DNA of 64,000 nt from Marinomonas sargassi (lineage in GTDB: Bacteria > Pseudomonadota > Gammaproteobacteria > Pseudomonadales > Marinomonadaceae): contig NZ_JAOVZB010000001.1 in the NCBI RefSeq assembly GCF_025716875.1, positions 744,001 through 808,000 of the forward strand, in the 5' to 3' direction. The notes under the pieces are model-generated. The model was not told the origin of the DNA and ran no database searches. It saw nothing but the letters and a program-made list of their open reading frames with translations. A program made the position numbers and the translations under genes. Positions within the stretch are counted from its first letter, which is position 1. Each line of letters starts with the position of its first letter. This document shows positions 52,149-63,962 of this stretch, piece after piece.

Positions 52149-53048
52149 ATGCAAAATACCACGCTCACACGTATTGAGAATGTACTGAATTACATTCATG
52201 CCCATCTTGATGAACCTATACAAGTAACGGACTTAGCTGAAAAGAGTTGCTGGTCACGCTGGCAGTTCCAACGGGTTTTTGGCATTGCTACAGGATTAAC
52301 TGCAGCACAATACATTCGAGAGCTGCGTTTGAGCAAAGCAGCTGAGTTGCTATTAAAGGGTCAGAACAAACACTTAGAAATTGCCATCGCGTGCGGCTTT
52401 GATTCAGAGATTAGTTTTAGTCGCGCTTTTAAACAAATGTTTCAATGTACGCCAAAGCAATATCGCCAACGAGGCAAGAGAGTCGGGCTAAGAACACCAC
52501 TCAAACATTGTATGCCAAAACGAAAATGGGTGAGCCCTACCGCTTTTACTCAAATCCGCATAGAGAACCGTCCTGCCTTTAAGGTTATGGGGCACTGTGA
52601 CTGGATAAGCGGTCCTTTCTCAAAAGAACCTAACTTCTTAGAGCAGGTACCCAAGGTTTGGCAAAGCTTTGTAGAAAACTACCCAACTCACTTTAATGAA
52701 TTAACTCAAAATCCTATCGGCGTCATTGACACTAGAGAGAATCAAAAGCATCCAGATGAGTTATTATATTGGGCAGGTTACACAACAAACTCTCAACAGG
52801 CAGAAAGCACCCTTGAAGTTCCAGAGCAGGAGTACGCTGTTATTCCCGTACATGGAGAGGTGAGAGCACTAGAATCTGCTGTTGAATGGTTTTTCTTTCA
52901 TTGGCTACCAGAGTCAAGCTACTGCAATACCCCAGGCTTTGAGCTCGAAGTCTACACACCAAATTATGACCCCCATAATAAAAACAGCTATATGGAATAT
53001 TGGCTGCCTATTGAGCCTAGGAATACGTCAAGTTTTCACCTTATTTGA
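52149..53048 (+). CDS. AraC-family regulator with GyrI-like effector domain
   Basis: The 299-residue protein has two helix-turn-helix motifs at the N-terminus (QVTDLAEKSCWSRWQFQRVF and LEIAIACGFDSEISFSRAFK) and a C-terminal GyrI-like small-molecule domain from about residue 125, the Rob arrangement. A Fur box lies upstream and it precedes the siderophore operon, so it probably activates that operon with a ferric siderophore or similar as signal; this is inference. Ribosome site is weak. Confidence 0.85.
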   Translation: MQNTTLTRIENVLNYIHAHLDEPIQVTDLAEKSCWSRWQFQRVFGIATGLTAAQYIRELRLSKAAELLLKGQNKHLEIAIACGFDSEISFSRAFKQMFQCTPKQYRQRGKRVGLRTPLKHCMPKRKWVSPTAFTQIRIENRPAFKVMGHCDWISGPFSKEPNFLEQVPKVWQSFVENYPTHFNELTQNPIGVIDTRENQKHPDELLYWAGYTTNSQQAESTLEVPEQEYAVIPVHGEVRALESAVEWFFFHWLPESSYCNTPGFELEVYTPNYDPHNKNSYMEYWLPIEPRNTSSFHLI

Positions 53049-53092
53049 GTAAAGATGCACCAAAAGGTTAAGTTTCAGCGTTTTTCAATCAA

Positions 53093-53111
53093 TACAATGA
53101 GATTCATTATC
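53093..53111. promoter_or_regulatory. Fur box before the TonB-dependent receptor gene
   Basis: TACAATGAGATTCATTATC matches the Fur consensus in 15 of 19 positions, 32 bp before the ATG at 53144. Confidence 0.72.
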
Positions 53112-53143
53112 AATAACATCCTTATTGTATTGTTGGAGCACTA

Positions 53144-55276
53144 ATGAAACGTTCAATTCACTTTCGTCCTACTTTGTTAGCCGTTGCGATCTCAGCGGCA
53201 AGCGCACCTTTCTCCTATGCAGAAGAAACAGATACAGATTTAAATGAAATAGTTAGATTAGAAACAATTGAAATTAAAGGTCAAGCTTACCGTAACACAG
53301 CAACCAAAACACAATTGGAGATTGAAGAAACACCACAGGCCATTACAATCGTCTCTAGTGAAGAATTAGAGGAAAGAGGCGTAGAAAGCTTGTCTGAAGC
53401 ACTTCGTTATTCTTCGGGTGTCCACAGTGAATTACGTGGTGGTGCAATTACACGCTTTGACTTCTTCAATGTTCGCGGTTTTAGTAACAACATCGCTTAT
53501 TATGATGGTTTACAGCTACCTTTTAATGGTTGGAATATTCAACCTCAAATAGATAGCACTGCTATAGAACAAATTGAAGTATTTAAAGGTCCAACATCAA
53601 CGCTATATGGCGCAACCGCAACTGGCGGTATGGTCAATATGATAAGCAAATCACCTCAAGATGAATCATCTAATAGTATTGATATTGCTCTAGGTAGCGA
53701 CAATAAAACAGAGGTTTCTTTTGATAGTACAGGCGCTATAAGCGAAGGGGTAAATTATCGGGTGTTAGGCTTGGCTCGACAAAAAGATGCTCAGTCTACA
53801 ACTGCTGGCGAAGAGCGAATTATGATCGCTCCATCTATTGATATCGAAATCAGTGAAGACACTCAATTAAACATCAACATGTACTATCAAAATGATCCAG
53901 ATATGGGGGTGTATTCGGCCTTACCTTCTAAAGGAACAGTATATGAAAATATTAATGGTCAATTAGATTCAGATGCTTATGCTGGCGATGCTGGCTGGGA
54001 AACATATGAGCGTGAAGTATTACTGTTTGGCTATAAATTAGACCATACAATTAATAACACTTGGAGTTTACTCCAAAATGCTCGAGTGACGCTTGCTAAA
54101 GCCTACCAACAAAATGTTTACTCAACGAGCCTAGATTCAGACGAAAGTACGCTTAACCGAAGAGCCTACATTACTGATGAGGCTTCAACAGGCTTCAATA
54201 TTGATAACCAATTATCTGGCTTATTTGATCTAGGCAATGCTGAACATAATATTCTCGCTGGCATTGATTATCAGTATTTAACCTCTGATATTAAATATGA
54301 AGATGCTGTAGCTGCGACTATAGATTTATATGATCCAGATTATTATCAGCTTAGTCTCAGTAATTTAGACTTTGCCGCATCCGGTTATAGTAGTGACTTC
54401 AATATAAAAAGATCTCAGTTAGGTCTGTATTTACAAGATCAAATTAGAGTAGATCAATGGGTACTTATAGCGGGTGGACGCTATGATCAATATGATTATG
54501 AAGAAAGCGGGACAAAGTATGGTAGCGACGCTACAGATACCGTTGATGCTAGTGAATTCTCAGGCCGAGTTGCAGCACTCTACCAGTTTGAAAACGGTCT
54601 ATCACCATTTGCGAGTTACTCTCAGAGTTTCGAGGCTTTAAGTGGATCAGACAGTGGCGGTAATGTTAACAAACCATCAATCTCTGATCAGATTGAAGCC
54701 GGCTTAAAGTACACGTCGAATGGTTTTCATGCGGGTATTACGGCATATGAAATTATTAAAGATAACTTCTTAACGCCAACTACAAGCACTTATGTCACGA
54801 GGCAGGTCGAAGAAGCTCGTTCTCGCGGTATTGAAATCGATATTCAAAAATCAATCACTCCTGAATTGAATTTGGCGACTTCGATTACTTTCCAAGAAGT
54901 TGAAATTACTGAAGATTCAACAAATGCAATTACTGGTAATACACCAATTAGGACGCCTGATAAACTAATCAATACTTGGTTATCGTACCAACCTAATAAA
55001 GGAAAGCTAATAGGCTCTAAATTTAACTTAGGTGTGCGTCACGTAGGTAAAACTCAAGTTGATGCGCAGAACTCAGATACAGTTCCGTCGTATACCCTTG
55101 TAGACTTTTCCGTTGGATATGACCTCTCTTACTTATCCGCCGATTGGCAAGGAGTTAGTTTACAGTTCGCTGTATCTAACGCCTTCGATGAAGTCTATTA
55201 CACCTGTTACGACACATCTAACTGCTGGTTTGGTGCAGATCGCTATTTCGAGTTGAAAGGTCGTTATGAGTTCTAA
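53144..55276 (+). CDS. TonB-dependent siderophore receptor
   Basis: A 710-residue outer-membrane receptor with signal peptide (MKRSIHFRPTLLAVAISAAS, cut near SYAEE), a plug domain from about 55-170 with ETPQAITIVSSEELEERG and VEVFKGPTSTLYGATATGG-like motif IEQIEVFKGPTS, and a beta-barrel ending in F (ELKGRYEF). It belongs to the siderophore receptor subfamily. GGAG precedes the ATG. It is first in a five-gene iron operon. Ligand not predictable. Confidence 0.92.
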   Translation: MKRSIHFRPTLLAVAISAASAPFSYAEETDTDLNEIVRLETIEIKGQAYRNTATKTQLEIEETPQAITIVSSEELEERGVESLSEALRYSSGVHSELRGGAITRFDFFNVRGFSNNIAYYDGLQLPFNGWNIQPQIDSTAIEQIEVFKGPTSTLYGATATGGMVNMISKSPQDESSNSIDIALGSDNKTEVSFDSTGAISEGVNYRVLGLARQKDAQSTTAGEERIMIAPSIDIEISEDTQLNINMYYQNDPDMGVYSALPSKGTVYENINGQLDSDAYAGDAGWETYEREVLLFGYKLDHTINNTWSLLQNARVTLAKAYQQNVYSTSLDSDESTLNRRAYITDEASTGFNIDNQLSGLFDLGNAEHNILAGIDYQYLTSDIKYEDAVAATIDLYDPDYYQLSLSNLDFAASGYSSDFNIKRSQLGLYLQDQIRVDQWVLIAGGRYDQYDYEESGTKYGSDATDTVDASEFSGRVAALYQFENGLSPFASYSQSFEALSGSDSGGNVNKPSISDQIEAGLKYTSNGFHAGITAYEIIKDNFLTPTTSTYVTRQVEEARSRGIEIDIQKSITPELNLATSITFQEVEITEDSTNAITGNTPIRTPDKLINTWLSYQPNKGKLIGSKFNLGVRHVGKTQVDAQNSDTVPSYTLVDFSVGYDLSYLSADWQGVSLQFAVSNAFDEVYYTCYDTSNCWFGADRYFELKGRYEF

Positions 55277-55291
55277 GTGGTTTGAAGATAA

Positions 55292-56020
55292 ATGAAAGGG
55301 CATTTAGAGCACCTTTTTAACGATAGCAAAGAGTTTCTAGCCGCCTTAAAAGGGTGCGAGTTAGATCCTCAGTTAGAAGGTAGTCCGATGTTGTTATCCC
55401 CTTCATCGGCCACACCTTTCTTAAAAAATTTGCATATCACTCTCAGTAAGGCATACCCAGAAACGGGTATGCCTTACTGGCGTGTTAGGTCTTGGGAATT
55501 AAGTTGCTGGCAACCTATTTATTTAGCACTGATTTGTGTCTATCACATTAAGTTAGTCCCTAAAGAGTTACATGCTCTACACCAAGCTCAACAGCATGAT
55601 TATGTTGCAGGATATGCATTACCTGATGGTGAATGGTTCTCAGGTGAACACAACTTACTTATCCAATACGCAGCTCAGCAGCTTCTAATCTTATTTGAAG
55701 CTTTAGAAAGCACCCACATTACACTGCTAGGCGGCAAAAAATCTCAATATCGAGCTATCTTAGCGGACCTTTTACTTAGTTCTATGGTGAATGCAGGACA
55801 GGCTTTTGCCAGTATTGAAACTATAAAAGCAGAATATATCTTGTGGGCGACCGCATTAAATTTAAATACAGATCTATCAAAAATTAAAATTGAAGGTACA
55901 GATAGTTTAATCTTTTATCGCCGTACTTGCTGCCTACATTATAGACGTAATGATGGCGAGTTTTGCAATAACTGTCCCCGTATCCATAAGAAACATAAAG
56001 TCAGAGAACACCATGTTTGA
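55292..56020 (+). CDS. Siderophore ferric-iron reductase (AHA_1954/FhuF-like)
   Basis: A 242-residue protein ending with a 2Fe-2S cysteine cluster RTCCLHYRRNDGEFCNNCPR, the hallmark of FhuF-like ferric siderophore reductases. It likely reduces ferric-siderophore in the cytoplasm to release iron. It overlaps fhuC by 8 bp and starts 15 bp after the receptor, so it is part of the operon. The start ATG lacks a strong ribosome site. Confidence 0.85.
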   Translation: MKGHLEHLFNDSKEFLAALKGCELDPQLEGSPMLLSPSSATPFLKNLHITLSKAYPETGMPYWRVRSWELSCWQPIYLALICVYHIKLVPKELHALHQAQQHDYVAGYALPDGEWFSGEHNLLIQYAAQQLLILFEALESTHITLLGGKKSQYRAILADLLLSSMVNAGQAFASIETIKAEYILWATALNLNTDLSKIKIEGTDSLIFYRRTCCLHYRRNDGEFCNNCPRIHKKHKVREHHV

Positions 56021-56780
56021 ACTCGCTAACCTTGCCATTAAAAGAAATCAAAAGCAGATTTTAGATGTCCCTCATCTAACACTGCCTAGTAACAAGCTCT
56101 GCGTAATACTCGGGCACAATGGCTCGGGGAAAACCACACTAATGCAATGCCTAGCTCGCCAGTTATCTCCTGATACCGGCTCTATTGTCTTTAATAATCA
56201 AGATATCAATCACTTCTCTCAAAGAAAGCTAGCACAAGAAATTGCATTCCTACCTCAGCACTTACCAGCGTCATCAGGCCTGACGGTTAGGGAGCTTGTG
56301 CAATTAGGTCGGTTCCCATGGCGTGGCACTTGGGGAAGGATGCAAGCTGAAGATAATCGAATTATTAACCGTTCTATCGAGCAAGTATCTTTAGAAAGCT
56401 ATTCAGATCAATTTATAGAAGACTTATCTGGTGGTGAGCGACAACGAGCCTGGATTGCCATGTTGCTTGCACAACAATCTCCCGTCTTATTATTGGATGA
56501 ACCTACCTCCGCATTGGATGTTTCCCACCAGTATGAGCTGCTCAGTTTATTAAAAGATTTAAACCAAAAAACAGGGCAAGGGATGGTGATTATTCTGCAC
56601 GATATCAACCTAGCCGCTCGTTACGCGGACCATATTCTTGCGATGAAACAGGGGCAGGTTTTGTTCCAAGGAAATGCTGACGAATTAATGCAAATAGACG
56701 CACTAGAAACGCTATACGACATTCCAATGACTCTTATTAATCACCCCAAACACGACTCTAAGGTAGCAATTGTATGTTAG
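56013..56780 (+). CDS. fhuC: Ferric-siderophore ABC transporter ATPase
   Basis: The 255-residue ATPase starts at MFELANLAIKRNQ (56013), inside the reductase stop; an ATG at 55950 would add a tail in the upstream gene. Motifs: Walker A LGHNGSGKTTL, Q-loop region AFLPQHLPAS, signature LSGGERQRAW and Walker B LLLLDEPTSALD. It powers the FhuB permease. It overlaps the next gene by 7 bp. Confidence 0.93.
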   Translation: MFELANLAIKRNQKQILDVPHLTLPSNKLCVILGHNGSGKTTLMQCLARQLSPDTGSIVFNNQDINHFSQRKLAQEIAFLPQHLPASSGLTVRELVQLGRFPWRGTWGRMQAEDNRIINRSIEQVSLESYSDQFIEDLSGGERQRAWIAMLLAQQSPVLLLDEPTSALDVSHQYELLSLLKDLNQKTGQGMVIILHDINLAARYADHILAMKQGQVLFQGNADELMQIDALETLYDIPMTLINHPKHDSKVAIVC

Positions 56781-57709
56781 TACTTACTTCTAATTTATCT
56801 ACTGTAAGAAAGGCCGTAAGCCTTCTTACACTATGTTTTTCTAGTATGGCTTTTGCTGATATCAAGATTCAAGACAGTCTTGGTGAGCAAGTCTTTTCCG
56901 AGGTACCTAAGCGCGTTGCTTCTCTCAACTGGGAACTAACCGAGAATGTAATCGAGCTTGGTGTATCTCCTATTGCGACAGCTGATATTGCTGGCTACAG
57001 AGAGTGGGTACAACGTCCTGAATTACCTCAAACAACACAAGATATTGGTGACAGGGCAGAACCTAATTTAGAGAAGTTAGCCGAGTTAAAGCCTGATGTC
57101 ATTCTCATTGGTGCTGCCTTATACAGCATAAAGTCAAAGCTTGAAGAAATAGCACCGGTCGTCTTTTTTCATTCCTACCAAGCAGAGCATAACAATGCGG
57201 AGCAGGTCGACAAAGCCTTTATGAGTATTGCTACTTTGCTAAACAAGGAAGCAGAAGCTAAGCAAAAACTCGCAACGAGAACACAAGTGTTCGCAGAATT
57301 AAAAACTAAGCTAGATACAGCATTCCCAAATGGACTTCCAAAAGTCGCTAGTATGCGTTTTGCGAACACCACATCCGCGTATGTATATGGCGATAATGCT
57401 ATGCCTCAATATGCCTTAGAAGCAGTGGGAATAGAAAATGCACTTTCTTTAGCCAATACACAATGGGGTGTAACCCAAAAGAAATTGAAGTTTCTGCGTA
57501 GTGTTGACGCTAATGTGCTGCTGTACTTCCAACCCTTCTATGAAGAAGAAAAGTTGAACGCTTCCCCTCTTTGGAAAGCTATGCCTTTTGTGCAACAGAA
57601 TAAGGTCGCGTCTGTCGCGTCTACATGGACTTACGGTGGCGCTATGTCATTACAATATTTAGCAGAAGCAATGACAGACTCACTGCTTGAGGTTGCTAAT
57701 CAGCAATGA
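56774..57709 (+). CDS. fhuD: Siderophore ABC transporter substrate-binding protein
   Basis: A 311-residue periplasmic protein with a signal peptide (about residues 1-28, ending SSMAFA) and a cluster A-2/FhuD-type fold: KRVASLNWELTENVIELGV and LAELKPDVILIG. It binds hydroxamate or similar ferric siderophores for the FhuBC transporter. The stop and the fhuB start overlap by 4 bp (ATGA), so the operon is tightly coupled. Confidence 0.9.
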   Translation: MLVLTSNLSTVRKAVSLLTLCFSSMAFADIKIQDSLGEQVFSEVPKRVASLNWELTENVIELGVSPIATADIAGYREWVQRPELPQTTQDIGDRAEPNLEKLAELKPDVILIGAALYSIKSKLEEIAPVVFFHSYQAEHNNAEQVDKAFMSIATLLNKEAEAKQKLATRTQVFAELKTKLDTAFPNGLPKVASMRFANTTSAYVYGDNAMPQYALEAVGIENALSLANTQWGVTQKKLKFLRSVDANVLLYFQPFYEEEKLNASPLWKAMPFVQQNKVASVASTWTYGGAMSLQYLAEAMTDSLLEVANQQ

Positions 57710-59688
57710 GCACCTCTAGCACGAAAAAACAGTTCGGGGCGATAAGCGCCCTGATCCTGTTTATTTATATCTTTCTACAATTAGATACCAGCCTCGATAT
57801 CACTACCCAATGGCAGATAATACAAGGTAACGTAGAGCAAGACTTTGAGCAGGTAGACTGGGCTTACTCACGCCTCCCTAAACTGGTAATTGCTCTATTA
57901 GTTGGATCTTGTTTGGGCCTTATTGGTAGTGTGATTCAGCAACTAACCTTGAACCCTTTACTGTCTCCTACCACCCTAGGGACTTCAAGTGGCGCTTGGT
58001 TAGGCTTAATCGTTTTATCCATAGTATGGCCAGAAGGGCAAGCTAACTATCAAGTGTTCGCGGCTATGCTAGGTTCAATAATCGCGCTCTCTTTAGTCTT
58101 ACTCATATGCGGAATCAGACAGTTCTCTGGATTATCCATCGTTCTTTCTGGTATGGCGGTAAATCTACTGTTTGGTGCCATTACCACCGCGCTTATCTTA
58201 CTCAACGAACAATATGCCCAGAACTTATTCATTTGGGGAGCAGGAGACTTAAGCCAAAATGGCTGGGATAAAGTGCAATGGCTATGGCCCCATTGTTTAA
58301 TCGCAATAGGCATACTGCTCTATGCAGGAAAACCACTGGCCTTACTAAAACTCGGGCAAAATGGCGCAGCTGGGCGGGGTTTAAATGTAAAAGCACTATT
58401 TTTAGTCTTGCTAGTATTCGGACTCTGGATGTTATCCGCAGCCATCACCATGGTTGGGGTTATTGGCTTCCTTGGACTTGTCGCCCCCAATCTAGCTCGC
58501 CTAATTGGAGCGAGAACACCAACCTCTGAACTTTACTGGTCTAGCCTACTTGGAGCCACGCTCTTAATTCTGGCCGACAATATATCTGTACTCATAAGCT
58601 TAGCCACATTTGATATTGTTCCTACAGGGTTAAGCACTGCGTTAATTGGAGCCCCTTTACTTATTTGGCTGATTCGCCAAAAACTCAACCAAGACAACAA
58701 TAGTAGCTTTCAGATGATAGTGGGTAAGAGAAGCCTATCTCGCTCTTCTATTAGCATCATTGGTGGCATGCTGGTTTTGATTGTATTCATTAGTATTTTT
58801 TCTCACTTCCAAAACAATCAATATGTACTACATTGGCCAAATTCATTTAGCTGGCAACTAAAGTGGCCCAGAATTACCGCCAGCTTATCTGCGGGGGCTG
58901 CTATGGCAGTCTCAGGGGTCATCATGCAAAGACTCATACATAACCCATTAGCCAGCCCAGATTTACTTGGCTTATCTGCAGGCGCAGTCTTGGCTATGGT
59001 AGGTTGCAGTGCTTTCTTCGGTATTCGCTTAGGTGAGGTGGGGCCTTTAGTCGCCTTTTTAGGTAGTGCGACCATTCTGTGTATATTGCTCTTCTTAGGT
59101 CGAAAGTTTCGCTTTTCAGCAACACCAATGATTCTAACGGGCGTTGCCTTAGCTGCTTTTATAGAAACACTTGTTCAGTTCTCTTTAATGAAAGGTACAG
59201 AGGATATATATGACATTTTACGTTGGCTAGCGGGCTCAACCTATCGTGTCACGCCTGACCAAGCCTTACTACTCACTGCCGTGAGCGCAGTATTAGTTGC
59301 ACTAACCTTGAGTTTGCATCGCTGGCTAACACTTATGTCTATGGGCAGAGTAACCGCAGCAGCGAGAGGTATAGCCATAAAACCAAGTTTTATATTCTTA
59401 CTGATACTGGCTGCAGCTTTGTGCGCCTCCGTAACGGCATTGCTTGGGCCTATTGCTTTTGTCAGTATTGTTGCGCCTCATTTAGCCAGCCTGCTAGGAG
59501 CACGTAATGTCATTTCACAAGTTTCTGTCTCTGCTTTAATTGGTGCAAGCTTACTACAAGCCGCAGATTGGTTAGGGCAAACAGTGATTTACCCGAATCA
59601 CCTAGCAGCAGGTACTATGGTAGCTATCATAGGCGGTAGTTATTTCATGCTGCTATTACTCAAGAACCGACAACATGGAAGAAGCTAA
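57706..59688 (+). CDS. fhuB: Ferric-siderophore ABC permease FhuB (fused double permease)
   Basis: A 660-residue inner-membrane protein made of two homologous FecCD-type halves of about 320 residues. Each has the motif R-x-P-K/R-x-x-x-A early (SRLPKLVIALLVGSCLG; WPRITASLSAGAAMA), then NPLLSPTTLG or NPLASPDLLG, and a late GFLGLVAPNLARL or PIAFVSIVAPHLASL coupling loop. The fused two-halves form is typical of FhuB. It ends the siderophore operon. Confidence 0.93.
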   Translation: MSTSSTKKQFGAISALILFIYIFLQLDTSLDITTQWQIIQGNVEQDFEQVDWAYSRLPKLVIALLVGSCLGLIGSVIQQLTLNPLLSPTTLGTSSGAWLGLIVLSIVWPEGQANYQVFAAMLGSIIALSLVLLICGIRQFSGLSIVLSGMAVNLLFGAITTALILLNEQYAQNLFIWGAGDLSQNGWDKVQWLWPHCLIAIGILLYAGKPLALLKLGQNGAAGRGLNVKALFLVLLVFGLWMLSAAITMVGVIGFLGLVAPNLARLIGARTPTSELYWSSLLGATLLILADNISVLISLATFDIVPTGLSTALIGAPLLIWLIRQKLNQDNNSSFQMIVGKRSLSRSSISIIGGMLVLIVFISIFSHFQNNQYVLHWPNSFSWQLKWPRITASLSAGAAMAVSGVIMQRLIHNPLASPDLLGLSAGAVLAMVGCSAFFGIRLGEVGPLVAFLGSATILCILLFLGRKFRFSATPMILTGVALAAFIETLVQFSLMKGTEDIYDILRWLAGSTYRVTPDQALLLTAVSAVLVALTLSLHRWLTLMSMGRVTAAARGIAIKPSFIFLLILAAALCASVTALLGPIAFVSIVAPHLASLLGARNVISQVSVSALIGASLLQAADWLGQTVIYPNHLAAGTMVAIIGGSYFMLLLLKNRQHGRS

Positions 59689-59759
59689 TACCTTGCTTCT
59701 TTAAGGGTGGTAAACCTATATAATGCAGCTTAAAGACAAACTAAGTGAGTGAGATTTTC

Positions 59760-60263
59760 ATGGCTAATGCAAAACTAGGGCAAAAGGTAATAGAGGAAAT
59801 TGAAGCCTTTATACAAAGCCGAAAAAGCTTAATGCTTTCTACTCTTGGGGAAGATAATTTACCTTCTGCTTCCTACGCCCCTTTTGTTACCTATGACCAG
59901 CACCTATATATTTTTATTAGTGGGCTGGCTTCACATACTCAAAACCTAATAGATCGACCTCATGCCTCGCTGCTATTTATTGAAGATGAAGACAACTGCG
60001 CCAATGTCTTTGCCAGATTGCGCTTAAGCTACCAAATAACATCGAATGTGATTTCTAGAGATGAGCCATTATGGCATCAAGCTATCCAAGCTATGACGGA
60101 GAAGTTAGGAGAGCAAGTGACACAGCTAAGTCAGTTAGGTGACTTTGTACTATTTCAGCTCACACCAACATCAGGGCGCTTCGTGAAGGGCTTTGGTAAG
60201 GCTTACGAACTGGAAGGGGAGAACCTACAAATAAACTCTATTAAGCACATCAGAGGGAATTAA
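59760..60263 (+). CDS. HutZ/HugZ-like haem utilisation protein
   Basis: The 167-residue split-barrel protein starts at MANAKLGQKVIEEI; a GTG at 59745 would add five residues. SYAPFVTY, LFIEDEDNCANVFARLRLSY and GRFVKGFGKAYEL are HutZ/HugZ-family stretches, and the C-terminal tail retains a His (KHIRGN) as candidate haem ligand. Relatives bind and degrade or chaperone haem. No Fur box is evident, though it lies just after the siderophore operon. Confidence 0.82.
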   Translation: MANAKLGQKVIEEIEAFIQSRKSLMLSTLGEDNLPSASYAPFVTYDQHLYIFISGLASHTQNLIDRPHASLLFIEDEDNCANVFARLRLSYQITSNVISRDEPLWHQAIQAMTEKLGEQVTQLSQLGDFVLFQLTPTSGRFVKGFGKAYELEGENLQINSIKHIRGN

Positions 60264-60304
60264 TTCGCGCTATATTTTTTTGATAGTTAGAACTAGTACC
60301 CATA

Positions 60305-60339
60305 AAAAAGCCCCTATTCCTCAGGAATAGGGGCTTTTT
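60305..60339. terminator. Bidirectional terminator between hutZ-like gene and gyrB
   Basis: Perfect 16-bp arms AAAAAGCCCCTATTCC (60305-60320) and GGAATAGGGGCTTTTT (60324-60339), 3-nt loop, with A and T runs for both strands. Confidence 0.93.
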
Positions 60340-60357
60340 AGTAATTTACTTAGACAA

Positions 60358-62781
<2,424 letters not shown>

Positions 62782-63888
62782 TTAACTCTCCTGCAAACCA
62801 TTGCTCAATTTAGACAATTCGCCATCTCTTATTGAAAACTGGCGAACGTCTGTTGTGTCACCCCAAACCAAGTCCGTTGTATCTGGAGCAACACTTGTAA
62901 TAAAAATTTGGCTATTTAATGATGCTAATAACTGACAAAGCTTTTGTCGGTGATTAGCGTCTAATTCGGCGGCTAAATCGTCAATCAAAAAAACCAAAGG
63001 ACGACCCATATCAATCAGTAATTGCCCTTGGGCAATCTTTAAAGCAGAAACCACCAGCTTTAGTTGCCCACGAGACAAGCTATCTTGCGCATCGCCATTA
63101 TTTGTCTTGACTCTTAAATCGGCTCTTTGTGGCCCAGTACTGGTGTAACCGAGTTCAATGTCTCTATCACGTCCAGCGTCGACCACAGTGGCTAGTGATT
63201 TTTGAGCATCCCAGCCTTGGAAAAAATGTAAGTCTACTTTTAGGTCCTCAGAGAGCTGAGATAAAACCTTTAAAAAGTAGGGTGTTAGCTTTTCAACATA
63301 GGCTTTACGGGACGCATTTACTTGTTCACCAAGTCGGATCAATTCCGAATCAAATGCCGCCAATAAACTGTTGGATATTTTACCACGTCTAAGCAAGGTA
63401 TTCCGCTGTTTTAATGCTTTTTGCCAGCCTCTCCAAGCAGAAATAAAGCCTTTATCAAAATGAAAGGCTCCCCAGTCAACAAATTGTCTTCTTACACTGG
63501 GAGAGCCTTCCAATAATCGAAAAGAATCGGGGTTAATTAGCTGTACTGGAAGGCGTTCTGCAAGCTCTGTGGCTGACTGAGCTCTTTGTCCTTGGATTCT
63601 CACATCCACTTGACCATCTCGATGACGTTGTAAGCCCACAGGGATAGGTGAGCCCTTTTCTTGATCAAGTTGGGCGAAGACCAAACAATGGTCATTGTCA
63701 TGCTGAATATAGGTTTTGTGTTTGTGACTACGAAAGGAACGACCGAAGGATAAAAGATGAATCGCTTCTAATATGGAGGTTTTACCACTGCCATTTTCGC
63801 CAATAATGACGTTAACCTGTAATGAGGGCTCAAAACGCACACTAGAAAGGTTGCGAACATGGGATATGTCCAAACGCATTAGCGGCAT
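62782..63888 (-). CDS. recF: DNA replication and repair protein RecF
   Basis: The 368-residue protein has Walker A IIGENGSGKTSILEAIHLL at about residue 32, the signature LSRGQLKLVVSALKIAQG and Walker B PLVFLIDDLAAELD. RecF helps RecA load at gaps during recombination repair. It follows dnaN, with a terminator-like hairpin between (63911-63943), and abuts gyrB, the conserved dnaA-dnaN-recF-gyrB order. A start three codons later (63879) is possible. Confidence 0.96.
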   Translation of the reverse strand: MPLMRLDISHVRNLSSVRFEPSLQVNVIIGENGSGKTSILEAIHLLSFGRSFRSHKHKTYIQHDNDHCLVFAQLDQEKGSPIPVGLQRHRDGQVDVRIQGQRAQSATELAERLPVQLINPDSFRLLEGSPSVRRQFVDWGAFHFDKGFISAWRGWQKALKQRNTLLRRGKISNSLLAAFDSELIRLGEQVNASRKAYVEKLTPYFLKVLSQLSEDLKVDLHFFQGWDAQKSLATVVDAGRDRDIELGYTSTGPQRADLRVKTNNGDAQDSLSRGQLKLVVSALKIAQGQLLIDMGRPLVFLIDDLAAELDANHRQKLCQLLASLNSQIFITSVAPDTTDLVWGDTTDVRQFSIRDGELSKLSNGLQES

Positions 63889-63910
63889 AACAGCGGAACC
63901 TTACTCATAT

Positions 63911-63943
63911 AAAGAAAAACCCGCCCAGCAGAGCTAAGCGGGT
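63911..63943 (-). terminator. Terminator between dnaN and recF
   Basis: On the minus strand ACCCGC (63943-63938) pairs with GCGGGT (63924-63919), with an inner AGC/GCT pair, followed by TTTTCTTT. recF and gyrB would then need read-through or a promoter inside dnaN. Confidence 0.72.
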
Positions 63944-63962
63944 ACTGTTTGTGTGATAAAGG

